A stretch of 7,621 nucleotides of DNA from an uncultured Saprospiraceae bacterium. GTDB lineage: Bacteria > Bacteroidota > Bacteroidia > Chitinophagales > Saprospiraceae. Made by a program: the position numbers and the translations under genes. Where the stretch lies: positions 1 through 7,621 of the forward strand of contig CALHUZ010000269.1 of NCBI GenBank assembly GCA_938039305.1, in the 5' to 3' direction. Shown here one piece after another: positions 6,530 to 7,621 of this stretch; position 1 is the stretch's first letter; the number at the start of each line of letters is the position of its first letter. The notes below the pieces were generated by a model. The model saw only the letters and a list, made by a program, of their open reading frames with translations, was not told the origin of the DNA and searched no databases.

Positions 6530-6982
6530 ATGATCGAAGAGCGATTAGCAAAAGTGCTTCAGGAACGATTTAAAGAAGACGATTTAAAGAGTTGTTTTTT
6601 AGTTGGAGTTGAACGTCTGCCCAATGATAAGTTGATTGTCTACATAGATTCAGATAATCGACTCACGATTGATATGTGTAGAATGACGAGCAGGTTCTTG
6701 GAGAACCAGATAGAAGAAAATGGATGGATGCCAGAAAAGTATACCATTGATGTTTCTTCCCCTGGTATAGACAATCCGCTTAAGCTACATAGGCAATATG
6801 TTAAGAATATCGGGCGCAGTGCAGCAATTAAGCTGAACAATGGCGAGTCTAAAGAGGGAAAAATTATCTCTGTAGAAGAAGATTCTATTGTTGTAAGTGT
6901 TAAGAGCGGGAAAAAAGAAGTGTCTGAAACGATACTGATGAAAGAAATAAATGAAACAAAAATCCTCATAAGTTTTAAATAG
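6530..6982 (+). CDS. rimP: RimP, ribosome maturation factor for the 30S subunit
   Basis: A 150-residue protein of normal family length. The N-terminal alpha/beta domain covers about 1-85 and contains DKLIVYIDSDNRLTIDMCRMTSRFLE (33-58; the usual 'V.ID...G...DDC...SR.LE' block, here without the Gly) and the family signature YTIDVSSPGIDNPLK (71-85). The C-terminal Sm/SH3-like barrel covers about 88-150 and ends in the typical 'I..KEI..TKI.I.F' strand. RimP binds free 30S precursors and helps assemble the S12 region. The ATG follows an A-rich stretch with no Shine-Dalgarno sequence. nusA starts 7 bp after its stop, the conserved rimP-nusA order. Its expression would be governed by the promoter at 6460 and the leader hairpin. 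Confidence 0.95.
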   Translation: MIEERLAKVLQERFKEDDLKSCFLVGVERLPNDKLIVYIDSDNRLTIDMCRMTSRFLENQIEENGWMPEKYTIDVSSPGIDNPLKLHRQYVKNIGRSAAIKLNNGESKEGKIISVEEDSIVVSVKSGKKEVSETILMKEINETKILISFK

Positions 6983-6989
6983 AAGTTAG

Positions 6990-7621
6990 ATGAACTTAAT
7001 TGAAACTTTTTCAGAATTTAAAGCGGGCAAAAATATTGACCGCCCTACTATGGTAAGAGTCCTTGAAGATGTCTTCAGAACACTTATCAAGAAGAAGTAT
7101 GGGACTGACGAAAACTTTGATGTTATCGTCAATACAACTAATGGTGACCTTGAGATTTGGAGAGTTCGTGAGATAGTTCCAGATGGTGAAGTGACAGATG
7201 ATAGAGCACAGATATCTATAACCGATGCTTTGGATATAGATGAAGACTATGAGACAGGTGAAGAATGCTATCAACAATTGCAGTTGGAAGAGTTCGGAAG
7301 AAGATCAGTTATGGCAGCACGCCAGACGCTTGTCAGTCGGATCATGGAGTTGGAGAAGGATGAGATATTTAAAAGCTACTCAGAAAGAATAGGAGACATT
7401 GTTCTTGGTGAAGTACATCAGATACTCAAGAGAGAAGTCTTAGTGATAGACGATGTGACTGGCAATGAATTATTGCTTCCAAGAAATGAAACGATAAAAG
7501 GAGACTTTTTCAGGAAGGGTGACATGGTCCGAGGGGTGATTAAGCGTGTTGATATGCGTAATAATAATCCAGCTGTCATTGTATCCAGAACAGATAATAA
7601 CTTCTTAGCTAAGTTGATGGA
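6990..7621 (+). CDS. nusA: NusA, transcription termination/antitermination factor, 3' end outside the window
   Basis: The open frame starts at ATG 6990, seven bases after the rimP stop, and runs to the window edge: 210 complete codons with no stop, about half of a typical ~410-residue Bacteroidota NusA. The N-terminal RNA-polymerase-binding domain covers about 1-130, including RPTMVRVLEDVFRTLIKKKYG (19-39) and RRSVMAARQTLVSRIMELEK (about 106-125). The S1 RNA-binding domain covers about 134-203 (GDIVLGEVHQI, LLPRNE, FRKGDMVRGVIKRVD, VIVSRTDNNFL), with the characteristic VSRT at 198-201. The KH domains would lie beyond the window. NusA binds RNA polymerase and modulates pausing, intrinsic termination and antitermination. 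Since NusA stimulates pausing and termination at hairpins, the leader hairpin upstream of rimP is a possible point of self-control (inference). Confidence 0.95.
   Translation, partial: MNLIETFSEFKAGKNIDRPTMVRVLEDVFRTLIKKKYGTDENFDVIVNTTNGDLEIWRVREIVPDGEVTDDRAQISITDALDIDEDYETGEECYQQLQLEEFGRRSVMAARQTLVSRIMELEKDEIFKSYSERIGDIVLGEVHQILKREVLVIDDVTGNELLLPRNETIKGDFFRKGDMVRGVIKRVDMRNNNPAVIVSRTDNNFLAKLM

Noticed and set aside
6526..6531. TATAAT sequence resembling an E. coli -10 box
   Set aside because: It overlaps the rimP start codon, so a transcript from it could not serve rimP; Bacteroidota promoters use TAnnTTTG instead.
6640..6969. Minus-strand open frame of 109 codons inside rimP
   Set aside because: rimP on the plus strand carries the full family signature; the antisense product is low-complexity Ser/Ile/Phe.
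7011..7277. Minus-strand open frame of 88 codons
   Set aside because: It lies entirely antisense within nusA, whose plus-strand frame has clear NusA N-terminal and S1 domain similarity; the minus-strand product has no recognisable motif.

Overview
The window looks like an AT-rich Bacteroidota (Cytophaga-Flavobacterium-Bacteroides) chromosome. The evidence is threefold. Intergenic sites match the Bacteroidota -7 promoter consensus TAnnTTTG. Start codons lack clear Shine-Dalgarno sequences. The gene set uppS-bamA-ompH, with a LxGxxF/FTEPWLGGK-type BamA and 'AQ' signal-peptide ends, is typical of that phylum. I cannot resolve it below phylum. All genes look like chromosomal housekeeping genes: I see no mobile element, CRISPR array, tRNA, rRNA or sign of transfer.

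Layout. (1) Positions 1-2162, plus strand: the 3' part of a long tetratricopeptide-repeat (TPR) protein gene, then, 5 bp later, a compact membrane site-2-type (M50) zinc metalloprotease. (2) 2161-2196: a symmetric A-tract/hairpin/T-tract that can end transcription from both sides, between convergent genes. (3) 2235-6320, minus strand: an envelope-biogenesis cluster read uppS -> bamA -> ompH/skp. UppS makes the C55 lipid carrier for cell-wall and surface-glycan synthesis, BamA inserts outer-membrane beta-barrels, and OmpH/Skp is the periplasmic chaperone that delivers them. (4) 6321-6529: a divergent control region with a promoter for each direction. On the plus side a terminator-like hairpin sits between the promoter and the rimP start. 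(5) 6530-7621, plus strand: rimP and the 5' part of nusA, the start of the conserved rimP-nusA-infB transcription/translation operon.

No previously undescribed system is evident. The points most worth a second look are: the candidate attenuator in the rimP-nusA leader; the promoter inside the apparent 5' end of uppS, which moves its start codon; an internal promoter for ompH; and inverted repeats overlapping two of the -7 boxes. No gene-free stretch exceeds 300 bases; the longest is the ~209-base divergent region at 6321-6529.
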